This document shows, one piece after another, positions 1 through 6,701 of a DNA stretch of 9,742 nucleotides; positions within the stretch are counted from its first letter, which is position 1, and every line of letters begins with the position of its first letter. A program made the translations under genes and the position numbers. Below the pieces are notes generated by a model. The model was not told where the DNA came from. It saw only the letters and a program-made list of their open reading frames with translations, and searched no databases. The DNA is taken from NCBI GenBank assembly GCA_947462865.1, contig CANHRW010000061.1, forward strand, positions 1 through 9,742, in the 5' to 3' direction. The stretch comes from Bacteroidota bacterium (GTDB taxonomy: Bacteria > Bacteroidota > Bacteroidia > UKL13-3).

Positions 1-104
1 ATGATTTCTGTATTTAATAGTTTAGCCAATGCAATAGCCAAAGCAGTTTTGCCTGAAGCAGTAGGGCCTACAATCACAATTAATTTTTTTTGCGCTCCTA
101 TCAT
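1..104 (-). CDS. miaA: tRNA dimethylallyltransferase MiaA, N-terminal fragment (cut by window edge)
   Basis: Only the first 34 codons lie in the window. They read MIGAQKKLIVIVGPTASGKT followed by ALAIALAKLLNTEI, with the P-loop GPTASGKT at residues 13-20 immediately after a hydrophobic beta strand. This is the usual opening of MiaA, which transfers a dimethylallyl group to A37 of tRNAs reading UNN codons. The DMAPP- and tRNA-binding parts are off the left edge. The ATG (104-102) overlaps the stop of the upstream glycosyltransferase in an ATGA arrangement, suggesting translational coupling. Other P-loop kinases could share the motif, but the PTASGKTALAIALA context is typical of MiaA. Identity is well supported; completeness cannot be judged. 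Confidence 0.88.
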   Translation of the reverse strand, partial: MIGAQKKLIVIVGPTASGKTALAIALAKLLNTEI

Positions 105-1249
105 GCCTTATTTAGAAGTTGATGATACAAATTTAAGAGCAATTCAAATTCTGTTTCCCAATTGTAAGAATGGTCGCTTAAACGCAAACAATTTGCAGCC
201 AATTTAGCGTACCTGTTTTCATCTGTCATGAGCGAGTAAATGGCCTGTTTAATTGCTTCGGCTTGTTCAATATCAACGGCAATTCCGATTGGTTCAGTTG
301 CGTTTAAATTGGTATAGATTTGTTTGTTGCAAAAAATAGAAGGCAAGCCCAAAGCCATGTATTCAAAAAGCTTGCGTTCATGAGAGAGCACTTCACCCTC
401 TGCTTGGTTTTTAATACAAATTCCAATCTGTGCATGTTGAGAAATTTCAAGCCAATTGGTTCTGCTCAATTCTCCATGAAATTGAACTTGGTCTTGTATA
501 GCTGGCCAATAACTCAAATGGCTAAAACCTTGTAAAAACTGAGGTTCTATGAGTCCAATTAAATCAAAATACACCAATACACCAGTTTGCTTTAACAAGT
601 AAATGGCTTCTAAAATTGGATCAATATTGTAATAATAATCTCTCAGTCTGCCAACATAAATCAATCGAAATGTTTGCGTTTTGAACCTGTTTTGAACCCT
701 ATATGGTTTCAATAATTTCAGTTCAGCAAAATTTTGTACAATTGTTACTGGAATATCTTTTTCAATAAACAGTTTTTGGAGATCTTTAGGGTTTGCAATG
801 ACAGGTACAAAATGAATGTAATTTTGAGCAAGCTTCATGAGCAATTCATATACTTTAACCAAAATTGGTTTCAAGTATTTTGGAAGCCATTTTCTATAGT
901 GAATGTCGGAGGCCGTATTTTCATGAATATCATAAATGACGTGTTTCCCTGAAACACTTAACAAGATGCCAATCCAAAGCAATTCTGCATCGTGAAAATG
1001 ATAGACCTTAGCATCAATTTGTATGGCTTTATAAAAACAAATAAACCGTGTTTTCAATAGCCTTAAAAATGGATGTTTAGATTGCTTGATTCTATGAATA
1101 TGAATATTTTGTGCCGAATGTGCTGCTTCGCCTATGCCAATTAAATGCACCTCAAAATACTCAGACAGGCTTAAGCATTCTCTGTCAAACACCCTTGAAT
1201 CGGATATTTTATGAACGGAAGAAAAATGACAGATGCTGGTTTTTTTCAA
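101..1249 (-). CDS. GT4-type glycosyltransferase (GT-B fold)
   Basis: A cytosolic or membrane-associated sugar transferase that probably moves a sugar from a nucleotide donor onto a glycan or lipid-linked acceptor; the substrate is not predictable. With the TTG at 1249 as start it has 382 residues and opens MKKTSICHFSSVHKISDSR, matching the usual GT4 opening (S/T-x-H then D-x-R-x-F-x-x-E). Further signs are HFHDAELL (about 84-91), DIHE (about 107-110), YVGRLRDY (about 198-205, start of the C-terminal Rossmann domain) and HERKLFEYMALGLP (about 290-303), the EX7E-like donor-binding motif. The start is uncertain: an in-frame ATG at 1303 would add 18 residues and a TTG at 1309 would add 20, but those residues do not resemble the family. 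The stop overlaps miaA by 4 bp. No other polysaccharide genes are visible beside it. Confidence 0.85.
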   Translation of the reverse strand: MKKTSICHFSSVHKISDSRVFDRECLSLSEYFEVHLIGIGEAAHSAQNIHIHRIKQSKHPFLRLLKTRFICFYKAIQIDAKVYHFHDAELLWIGILLSVSGKHVIYDIHENTASDIHYRKWLPKYLKPILVKVYELLMKLAQNYIHFVPVIANPKDLQKLFIEKDIPVTIVQNFAELKLLKPYRVQNRFKTQTFRLIYVGRLRDYYYNIDPILEAIYLLKQTGVLVYFDLIGLIEPQFLQGFSHLSYWPAIQDQVQFHGELSRTNWLEISQHAQIGICIKNQAEGEVLSHERKLFEYMALGLPSIFCNKQIYTNLNATEPIGIAVDIEQAEAIKQAIYSLMTDENRYAKLAANCLRLSDHSYNWETEFELLLNLYHQLLNKA

Positions 1250-1264
1250 TGGAATAAGGTAAAA

Positions 1265-1313
1265 TGCCAACCGCAAGTTTATTAAATAAATATTGGATTG
1301 CATTGCCAACCGC
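1265..1313. repeat. Pair of 10-bp direct repeats in a divergent intergenic region
   Basis: TGCCAACCGC occurs exactly at 1265-1274 and again at 1304-1313, a 39-bp period, between the divergent glycosyltransferase and aldehyde dehydrogenase genes. The repeats are GC-richer than the surrounding AT-rich DNA. They could be binding sites for a regulator of one or both genes; that role is inference. The distal copy also overlaps the alternative upstream starts of the glycosyltransferase. Confidence 0.45.
1274..1281 (-). promoter_or_regulatory. Possible weak -7 box for the glycosyltransferase-miaA pair
   Basis: On the minus strand the sequence reads TAAACTTG, one mismatch from the Bacteroidota -7 consensus TAnnTTTG. 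It would place the transcript start near 1267, about 18 nt before the TTG at 1249 and downstream of the alternative starts at 1303 and 1309, which supports the shorter protein. The nearest upstream TTG (minus strand, 1309-1307) is 25 nt away, longer than the usual 17-23, so this is a weak call. Confidence 0.25.
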
Positions 1314-1349
1314 GAATAAACAGCTCCTATATTTCCCGTTAATTTTAAT

Positions 1350-1357
1350 TAATTTTG
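1350..1357 (+). promoter_or_regulatory. Candidate -7 box for the aldehyde dehydrogenase
   Basis: TAATTTTG matches the Bacteroidota -7 consensus TAnnTTTG exactly and lies 20 nt before the ATG at 1378. It predicts a transcript start near 1364 and a leader of about 14 nt. No TTG (-33 element) is found 17-23 nt upstream, so the promoter is only half supported. The box lies downstream of the longer in-frame ATG at 1264, which argues against that start. Confidence 0.35.
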
Positions 1358-1377
1358 TAGGCCTAAATTCAGCGCGC

Positions 1378-2823
1378 ATGCAAAAAATAGTCAATTACAT
1401 CAATGGAGAGTTGCTCGAACCATTGGCTGGGAATTACATAGATAATTACAATCCGGCTACAGGAAAAGTTTACAGTTTGTGCCCAGACAGTGATGAGCAA
1501 GATGCTCAATTAGCAATTGCAGCAGCTAAAGCCGCCTTTCCTATTTGGAGTAATTATTCAGCCAACCAGCGCAGTGCCATTTTGTTAAAAATTGCCGCAT
1601 TAATAGCAGCTAAAAATGATGAGTTGGCAAAGGCAGAAAGCATAGACCAAGGCAAACCATTTTGGTTGGCTCAAAAAGGAGAAATTCCGAGGGCACAATC
1701 CAATATTCATTTTTTTGCAACTGCCATAGAACACTTTGCTTCAGAATCACATGCAATGGGTGAACACGCAATCAATTATACACTTAAAACCCCATTAGGT
1801 GTAGTTACTTGTATTAGCCCATGGAATTTGCCACTTTATTTGTTTACCTGGAAAATAGCTCCTGCTTTGGCTGCCGGTAATTGTGTAGTTGCAAAGCCTT
1901 CTGAAATAACCCCAATGACAGCATTTCTTTTTGCTCAAATTTGTATAGAAGCTGGTTTACCTCCAGGTGTTCTGAACATTGTACATGGATTGGGGCCTAA
2001 GGTTGGGACAACTCTCACAACGCACCCCGATGTCAAAGCCATTTCCTTTACTGGTGGCACAAAAACAGGAGAACATATTGCTAGAGTTGCGGCACCGCTC
2101 TTCAAAAAAATATCTTTAGAATTGGGTGGTAAAAACCCAAATATCATATTTGCAGATTGTGATTTTAACAAAGCAGTTACTGAAAGTGTCAGGTCAAGTT
2201 TTACCAACCAAGGTGAAATTTGTTTATGTGGCTCTAGAATTTTTGTTGAGCGCAGTATATATGAGTCATTCAAAACAGCTTTCTTAGCGCAAGTAGCCAC
2301 TTTAAAAGTTGGAGATCCTTTACAAGCCGATACAAAAGTAGGAGCCATAGCTTCTAAAATGCATTTCGATAAAGTACTATCGTATATAGCACTTGCTAAA
2401 GAAGAAGGAGGACAAATATTGGCAGGTGGTCATGCTGTTAATTTACCAGGAGACCTTTCAGAAGGGTATTACATTGCACCCACTGTGATTGAAGGTTTGG
2501 CATACAATTGTAGAACCAATATGGAGGAAATATTTGGTCCGGTAGTAACCATCATGCCATTTGATACTGAAGAAGAAGTATTGCAGATGGCCAATGCCAC
2601 ACAATATGGTTTAGCCGCTACAGTTTGGACAGAGAATTTGACAAAAGCACACCGTGTAGCCGCGCATATTCAAGCAGGAATTGTATGGATCAATTGTTGG
2701 TTACTGCGCGATTTAAGAACTCCATTTGGTGGGGTTAAACAGAGTGGGGTAGGGAGAGAAGGTGGTTGGGAAGCGCTCAGGTTCTTTACTGAACAAAAAA
2801 ACGTTTGTATCAAATTGAATTAG
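1378..2823 (+). CDS. Aldehyde dehydrogenase, ALDH8 / 2-aminomuconate-semialdehyde dehydrogenase-like
   Basis: A 481-residue NAD(P)+-dependent cytosolic aldehyde dehydrogenase of normal family length, oxidising an aldehyde to a carboxylic acid. In order: SPWNLP with the oxyanion-hole Asn at about 150, the cofactor segment VVAKPSE (about 170-176), SFTGGTKTGE (about 223), the general-base Glu at about 248 in LELGGK, the catalytic Cys at about 282 in NQGEICLCGSR, and EEIFGP (about 383-388). Two features place it in the ALDH8 / aminomuconate and hydroxymuconate semialdehyde branch: ICLCGSR around the nucleophile, and WLLRDLRTPFGG (about 441-452) near the C-terminus. That suggests a role in kynurenine or aromatic breakdown, but no pathway genes adjoin it. 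ATG 1378 was chosen because MQKIVNYINGELLEP is the family's opening; the in-frame extension to 1264 looks non-coding. Its 3' end overlaps hemW tail-to-tail. Confidence 0.92.
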   Translation: MQKIVNYINGELLEPLAGNYIDNYNPATGKVYSLCPDSDEQDAQLAIAAAKAAFPIWSNYSANQRSAILLKIAALIAAKNDELAKAESIDQGKPFWLAQKGEIPRAQSNIHFFATAIEHFASESHAMGEHAINYTLKTPLGVVTCISPWNLPLYLFTWKIAPALAAGNCVVAKPSEITPMTAFLFAQICIEAGLPPGVLNIVHGLGPKVGTTLTTHPDVKAISFTGGTKTGEHIARVAAPLFKKISLELGGKNPNIIFADCDFNKAVTESVRSSFTNQGEICLCGSRIFVERSIYESFKTAFLAQVATLKVGDPLQADTKVGAIASKMHFDKVLSYIALAKEEGGQILAGGHAVNLPGDLSEGYYIAPTVIEGLAYNCRTNMEEIFGPVVTIMPFDTEEEVLQMANATQYGLAATVWTENLTKAHRVAAHIQAGIVWINCWLLRDLRTPFGGVKQSGVGREGGWEALRFFTEQKNVCIKLN

Positions 2824-3949
2824 GGCTTTCAAATAAGTCAGCAGCAATGCCATCTGCAAAGAAACGGGCTGATTTGCTTAAATAGTAATGCGTGTTGTTT
2901 TCTATCAATTGTCCTTGGTCAATCCATTTGGAAAACTTAATTGGAGATGGAGACTTTGGTAAATCAGATTTCAGTTTTTCGTGCATTGTTTTTTCTACTC
3001 CTTCACGTGTTCTCAATCCGGTCATGAGGTATTCATTGTATCTGTCAAAAACACTTAAATTTTCTGTCTCAAAATAAACTTCATTGTTAGCAATGGCTTT
3101 GTGATAAAGTTGGTTATTGCTAATATTCCAAGTCCTATGAGTGCCATTGAAACTATGTGCTCCTGGTCCTATGCCAATATAATGCACCCCTTGCCAATAG
3201 GCTGAGTTGTGCTTAGACTCAAAACCGCTTTTTGCAAAATTTGAAATTTCGTATTGTTCAATACCATTGGCCGCTAACTGTTCAATCAAAAGCATAAATT
3301 GAATGTTTGCCTGCTCATCATCTAGTGCTTGAATTTGTTTGTTCTTGATTTGATGTGCCAAAACTGTTTTGGGTTCAACAGTCAAACAATAACTCGAGAT
3401 ATGAGGAATGTTTAATGAAATGGCAGTAGCTAAGTTGTTTATCCAATCCGCATTGCTCAATCCTGGAATGCCGTAAATTAAGTCAATACTTAAATTGTTA
3501 AAACCAATTTGTTGCGCTACTTTGATAGCAGCTATTGCTTGCTCTTGATTGTGCGCCCTGTTCATCATTTTCAAATCTTCATCTCTGAAACTTTGAATGC
3601 CAACACTTAATCGGTTAAAGCCTAAATTCAGCCAATCATTTAACTTTTCCGCACTCATGTCGTCTGGGTTTGCTTCTAATGTCATTTCAATCACATGTTT
3701 GGTGTTGACTGTGTTCTGAATACAATTAACTATTGATTGCAGTTGTTTGGTAGTTAAAATACTAGGGCTGCCTCCTCCAAAATAGATAGTTTGCAGTTGT
3801 TCTGCGTTCAGTAAATGTGCCTTCTGTTGTATTTCTTTGCACATTGATTCCAATATTGCCTCAACATGTTGTAAACTTGTGCTGAAGTGAAAATTACAGT
3901 AATTGCACGCTTGTTTACAGAATGGAATATGAATATATAGGCCTGACAT
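2810..3949 (-). CDS. hemW: Radical SAM heme chaperone HemW (HemN-like)
   Basis: A 379-residue cytosolic radical SAM protein opening MSGLYIHIPFCKQACNYCNF. Cys11, Cys15 and Cys18 form the CX3CX2C motif for the [4Fe-4S] cluster. The residue two after the last Cys is Phe, not the extra Cys of true coproporphyrinogen dehydrogenase HemN, which favours HemW, a chaperone delivering heme to target proteins. Also visible are FGGGSPSIL (about 57-65, SAM binding), EANPDD (about 92-97), NRLSVGIQSF (about 112-121) and SIDLIYGIPG (about 154-163), all standard in the family. ATG 3949 is preferred over an in-frame GTG at 3979 because the family starts just before YIHIPFC and a -7 box lies between the two. The gene ends 14 bp inside the convergent aldehyde dehydrogenase and diverges from the barrel-protein operon 35 bp away. 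Confidence 0.93.
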   Translation of the reverse strand: MSGLYIHIPFCKQACNYCNFHFSTSLQHVEAILESMCKEIQQKAHLLNAEQLQTIYFGGGSPSILTTKQLQSIVNCIQNTVNTKHVIEMTLEANPDDMSAEKLNDWLNLGFNRLSVGIQSFRDEDLKMMNRAHNQEQAIAAIKVAQQIGFNNLSIDLIYGIPGLSNADWINNLATAISLNIPHISSYCLTVEPKTVLAHQIKNKQIQALDDEQANIQFMLLIEQLAANGIEQYEISNFAKSGFESKHNSAYWQGVHYIGIGPGAHSFNGTHRTWNISNNQLYHKAIANNEVYFETENLSVFDRYNEYLMTGLRTREGVEKTMHEKLKSDLPKSPSPIKFSKWIDQGQLIENNTHYYLSKSARFFADGIAADLFESPNSI

Positions 3950-3966
3950 AAATGAATGCTTGCAAA

Positions 3967-3974
3967 CAAATCTA
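3967..3974 (-). promoter_or_regulatory. Candidate -7 box for hemW
   Basis: The minus strand reads TAGATTTG, an exact TAnnTTTG match, 17 nt before the hemW ATG at 3949. It predicts a transcript start near 3960 and a very short leader of about 10 nt. No clear TTG lies 17-23 nt upstream, so this is a partial promoter call. It sits in the 35-bp gap shared with the divergent operon. Confidence 0.4.
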
Positions 3975-3984
3975 AGCACAAATT

Positions 3985-5754
3985 GTGAGTCATCTAAAAA
4001 AAATAGGAATAGGGATCATTTTCTTTTTTACACAAATAGGCTTGTTTGCTCAAGTTCAATTACAGCTTAGTGTCTATCAACCTTCAATTGCTGCTAAACA
4101 ATATGTGATTAAAGCTGATTCATTTCCTCAACTAAAAGCCCATTTAAACAACCAAGTAGACTCTTGTAAAAATCAAGGTTTTTTGTTTGCTTATTCAGAT
4201 AGCATTTTACAAATAGACACTAATCGTTTTGTCACTCATTTACATACGGGCATTTGTTACCAATCTGTTCATGTTACTTCTGGAAATTTACCGGATTTTT
4301 TAAAGGATTACTTAGGTGTTAAAATCAATCAAAATTCAATAAAAATCCCATTTTCAAAATGGAGGAAGCTATTGACAAAGCTATTAATTAAATCAGAAGA
4401 ACAAGGCTATCCATTTGCGCAAATAGCATTAGATTCTGTATTGTTAGATTCCAATCACGTTAAAGCATCCATTCAATTTAAAGCAGGTCCATATATTGTT
4501 TTTGATAGCATTTCATTGGGTGGCCCAGTTCAACTTCAAGCGCAGTATTTAATTCATTTAAGTGGTATACACCCCGGAATGCCCTATCACCATAGTTTGC
4601 TTTCAAAATTTGACAACAAAATCAATGGGCTTGCATTTGCTAAATTAACGAAACCAACGGCTATCTATTTTTATGGTGATAAGGCTAAACCTTATTTATC
4701 ATTGAGTCCTATTCAATCCAACGTGTTTGATGGTATAGTTGGTTTTGCTCCACAAAGTGCGCTCAATCAATCATTGGTTTTAACAGGAGATCTCAAATTA
4801 AAATTATGCAATTTATGGGGAACAGGTTTGCAAATAGAAACCGCATTCAAAAGCTATTTAATCGGCTCAAGAGAATTGCAATTCAGTACAGAAATCCCAT
4901 ATATCAGAAAGTTCAAGCTTGGATTAACCTATGCTTTTCGGATGTTGAAGTTTGACAGCCTGTATCTAGAACTCAATCACGATTTTGGATACAAAGTATT
5001 GGAAAGTGAATACTTGTCTATGCAAGTAATTTATAAGAACAAGCGTTTTAACTTACTCTATACAGACACTGCTTGGGTAAGACAATACCAAAAGATACCC
5101 AACCTACATGATGCTGTTAGCAATCAATTTGGGCTTCAATTTTCGTATAACAAACTCAATGATGCTCATTTTCCTACAAAAGGTATTTCTATGCAATTGA
5201 ACAGTAGTTTGGTACAAAGAATGCTTGTACAAAATACGCTAATAGAAAATGTAAAGTTTTTAGACAACAACCAAGTATTGTATACAGTATACAACAAGCA
5301 ACAATTGTATAGTTTTCAGTGGCAGTTAGCTACCGACATTAAAACCTATTTCCCAATTAGTAAGCATTTTAATATAATGGGTCAGTTGAGTGGAGCGCTT
5401 CTAAATGGTAGTTCTTTATTGCAGCAAGAACAGTATAGAATTGGCGGGCTTAAAACTTTAAAAGGCTTTGATGAGCAAAGTTTGTTTGCAAATCAATATA
5501 TTTCGGGCAATATTGAATGGAGGTATTTGCTTCCTCAAAATTCTTCATTTATTTTGTTTTACAATCAAGCTTGGATGAACAATCAACTTATCAGCGGTAA
5601 TCCTTACAGTCTAGCCAAAGGTTTTGGTGTTGGTATGCAAATAAATACCAGCAATGGTTTGTTGTCTGTGTTTTATGCTGTGGGTAAAATAAACAGCGCC
5701 GAGTTTAATTTCAATGCAGCAAAAATTCATTTCGGATACAATCATTTGTTTTAG
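3985..5754 (+). CDS. BamA/TamA-like (Omp85 family) outer-membrane beta-barrel protein
   Basis: A 589-residue exported protein, first gene of a three-gene operon. Residues 1-22 form a signal peptide (Lys5-Lys6, hydrophobic 8-21, cleavage near FA|QVQ). A periplasmic part follows to about residue 245, with POTRA-like segments; the clearest is about 168-240, beginning GPYIVFDSISLGG. Residues from about 250 to the end look like alternating beta strands of a barrel. Omp85 signs are YNKLNDAHFPTKG (about 388-400), RIGG-LKTLKGF (485-495; LKGF in place of the VRGY/F motif), then GNIEWRYLLP, and a C-terminal Phe. It is shorter than BamA, with fewer POTRA domains. The family inserts or moves proteins or lipids at the outer membrane; the client here is unknown. 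The start is GTG: no in-frame ATG precedes or lies within the signal peptide. Its promoter would have to lie in or near the 5' end of hemW. Confidence 0.78.
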   Translation: MSHLKKIGIGIIFFFTQIGLFAQVQLQLSVYQPSIAAKQYVIKADSFPQLKAHLNNQVDSCKNQGFLFAYSDSILQIDTNRFVTHLHTGICYQSVHVTSGNLPDFLKDYLGVKINQNSIKIPFSKWRKLLTKLLIKSEEQGYPFAQIALDSVLLDSNHVKASIQFKAGPYIVFDSISLGGPVQLQAQYLIHLSGIHPGMPYHHSLLSKFDNKINGLAFAKLTKPTAIYFYGDKAKPYLSLSPIQSNVFDGIVGFAPQSALNQSLVLTGDLKLKLCNLWGTGLQIETAFKSYLIGSRELQFSTEIPYIRKFKLGLTYAFRMLKFDSLYLELNHDFGYKVLESEYLSMQVIYKNKRFNLLYTDTAWVRQYQKIPNLHDAVSNQFGLQFSYNKLNDAHFPTKGISMQLNSSLVQRMLVQNTLIENVKFLDNNQVLYTVYNKQQLYSFQWQLATDIKTYFPISKHFNIMGQLSGALLNGSSLLQQEQYRIGGLKTLKGFDEQSLFANQYISGNIEWRYLLPQNSSFILFYNQAWMNNQLISGNPYSLAKGFGVGMQINTSNGLLSVFYAVGKINSAEFNFNAAKIHFGYNHLF

Positions 5755-6701
5755 TGAGAATAATCAAATTCCATATTTTAGTAATTGTTTTGTGCATGCT
5801 CAGTAGCATCATTGGTGCGCAAGAACCCATTGTGTCCGATACGCCTTTTACTTCACCTGTCATACCCGATTCAGTTCTTGTAGTAAAGCCAATACATTCA
5901 AAATTTCCATTGTTAGATAGCATCCGAAACCCAGCTTCTATCCGCAAAGAAATTTACCCATCTGAAGCCATCACTAGGGTCATTTTTCAAGAAGAAATTC
6001 CGCAACGCGATTTGCCAAGTGTCAAGCAAATACAATACAGAACTAACCGTCAGGGTAATTGGAAATTTTGGGCTTTGAGTTTAATTATTTTCTTTTTGGC
6101 TGCTGTACGCTTATTCAATATCAAACGGTTTGATGCCATTATTATGGCGGCAACTGATATGGGACTCAATGTAAAATCATGGTTAGAAAAAGGCCCCAAT
6201 TATTTACTCACTTCCTTTTTGATTTTTTTAGGATTTGTTGGCTCTTTATCTTTGTTTGCAGTAAGCTATGCAGAACGCAGAGGTTTAATTGAGAAAGGAG
6301 TCGATTTTGAAGTATTCTTGAAAATTGCAGGGTTTGTTACATTGGTTTACATCGCTAAAATACTGCTGAATTTTTTTATTGGGGCTTTGTTTAAAATGCT
6401 CGATTTGGCAACTCTTTTCATATTTAACGCTATTTCAATTAACAATTTAATTGGTCTTTTGCTATTGGCATTTAACCTCGTGTATATATATGTACCGGGC
6501 TATGATATGGCTAGAATCATTGCTGCTTTGGCTATTATCATCATATTAGTTGGATTCATTTTCAGAACCCTGAAAAATTTATTATTGGGGATTGAAGTGA
6601 TGAAGTATCCAACAATTTATCTTTTTACTTATCTTTGCGCCTTCGAAATATTTCCCTGGTTTATTGTATTTAAACTGTATTTAAATACCTGGTTCAATTG
6701 A
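5754..6701 (+). CDS. DUF4271 family multi-pass inner-membrane protein
   Basis: A 315-residue membrane protein of unknown function resembling the Bacteroidota DUF4271 family, commonly found beside hemD. Residues 1-22 look like a signal peptide (MRIIKFH, then a hydrophobic run ending GAQ). Residues 23-100 are polar and proline-rich, probably periplasmic and disordered. About six hydrophobic segments follow at roughly 104-120, 150-171, 187-209, 228-248, 252-270 and 285-308. No catalytic motif is evident. The start is GTG, whose G is the last base of the preceding TAG stop (TAGTG), and the stop overlaps hemD by 4 bp. The next Met, at residue 15, would cut away most of the signal peptide. Tight coupling to a barrel protein and to HemD suggests an envelope role, but that is inference. 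Confidence 0.75.
   Translation: MRIIKFHILVIVLCMLSSIIGAQEPIVSDTPFTSPVIPDSVLVVKPIHSKFPLLDSIRNPASIRKEIYPSEAITRVIFQEEIPQRDLPSVKQIQYRTNRQGNWKFWALSLIIFFLAAVRLFNIKRFDAIIMAATDMGLNVKSWLEKGPNYLLTSFLIFLGFVGSLSLFAVSYAERRGLIEKGVDFEVFLKIAGFVTLVYIAKILLNFFIGALFKMLDLATLFIFNAISINNLIGLLLLAFNLVYIYVPGYDMARIIAALAIIIILVGFIFRTLKNLLLGIEVMKYPTIYLFTYLCAFEIFPWFIVFKLYLNTWFN

Noticed and set aside
1..207. Plus-strand open frame at the left edge
   Set aside because: It is the antisense shadow of miaA and the end of the glycosyltransferase.
1264..1377. N-terminal extension of the aldehyde dehydrogenase from ATG 1264
   Set aside because: The extra 38 residues do not resemble the family, span the divergent intergenic region and lie upstream of the candidate -7 box; ATG 1378 gives the usual family start.
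1935..2348. 137-codon minus-strand open frame inside the aldehyde dehydrogenase
   Set aside because: It lies wholly antisense to a well-conserved gene, and its translation resembles no family I recognise.
2810..3949. Oxygen-independent coproporphyrinogen dehydrogenase HemN
   Set aside because: The fourth Cys two residues after the CX3CX2C motif is missing (Phe instead), and the length of 379 is that of HemW, not HemN.
5711..5947. 78-codon minus-strand open frame over the barrel/DUF4271 junction
   Set aside because: It is antisense to two overlapping real genes and has no recognisable protein features.
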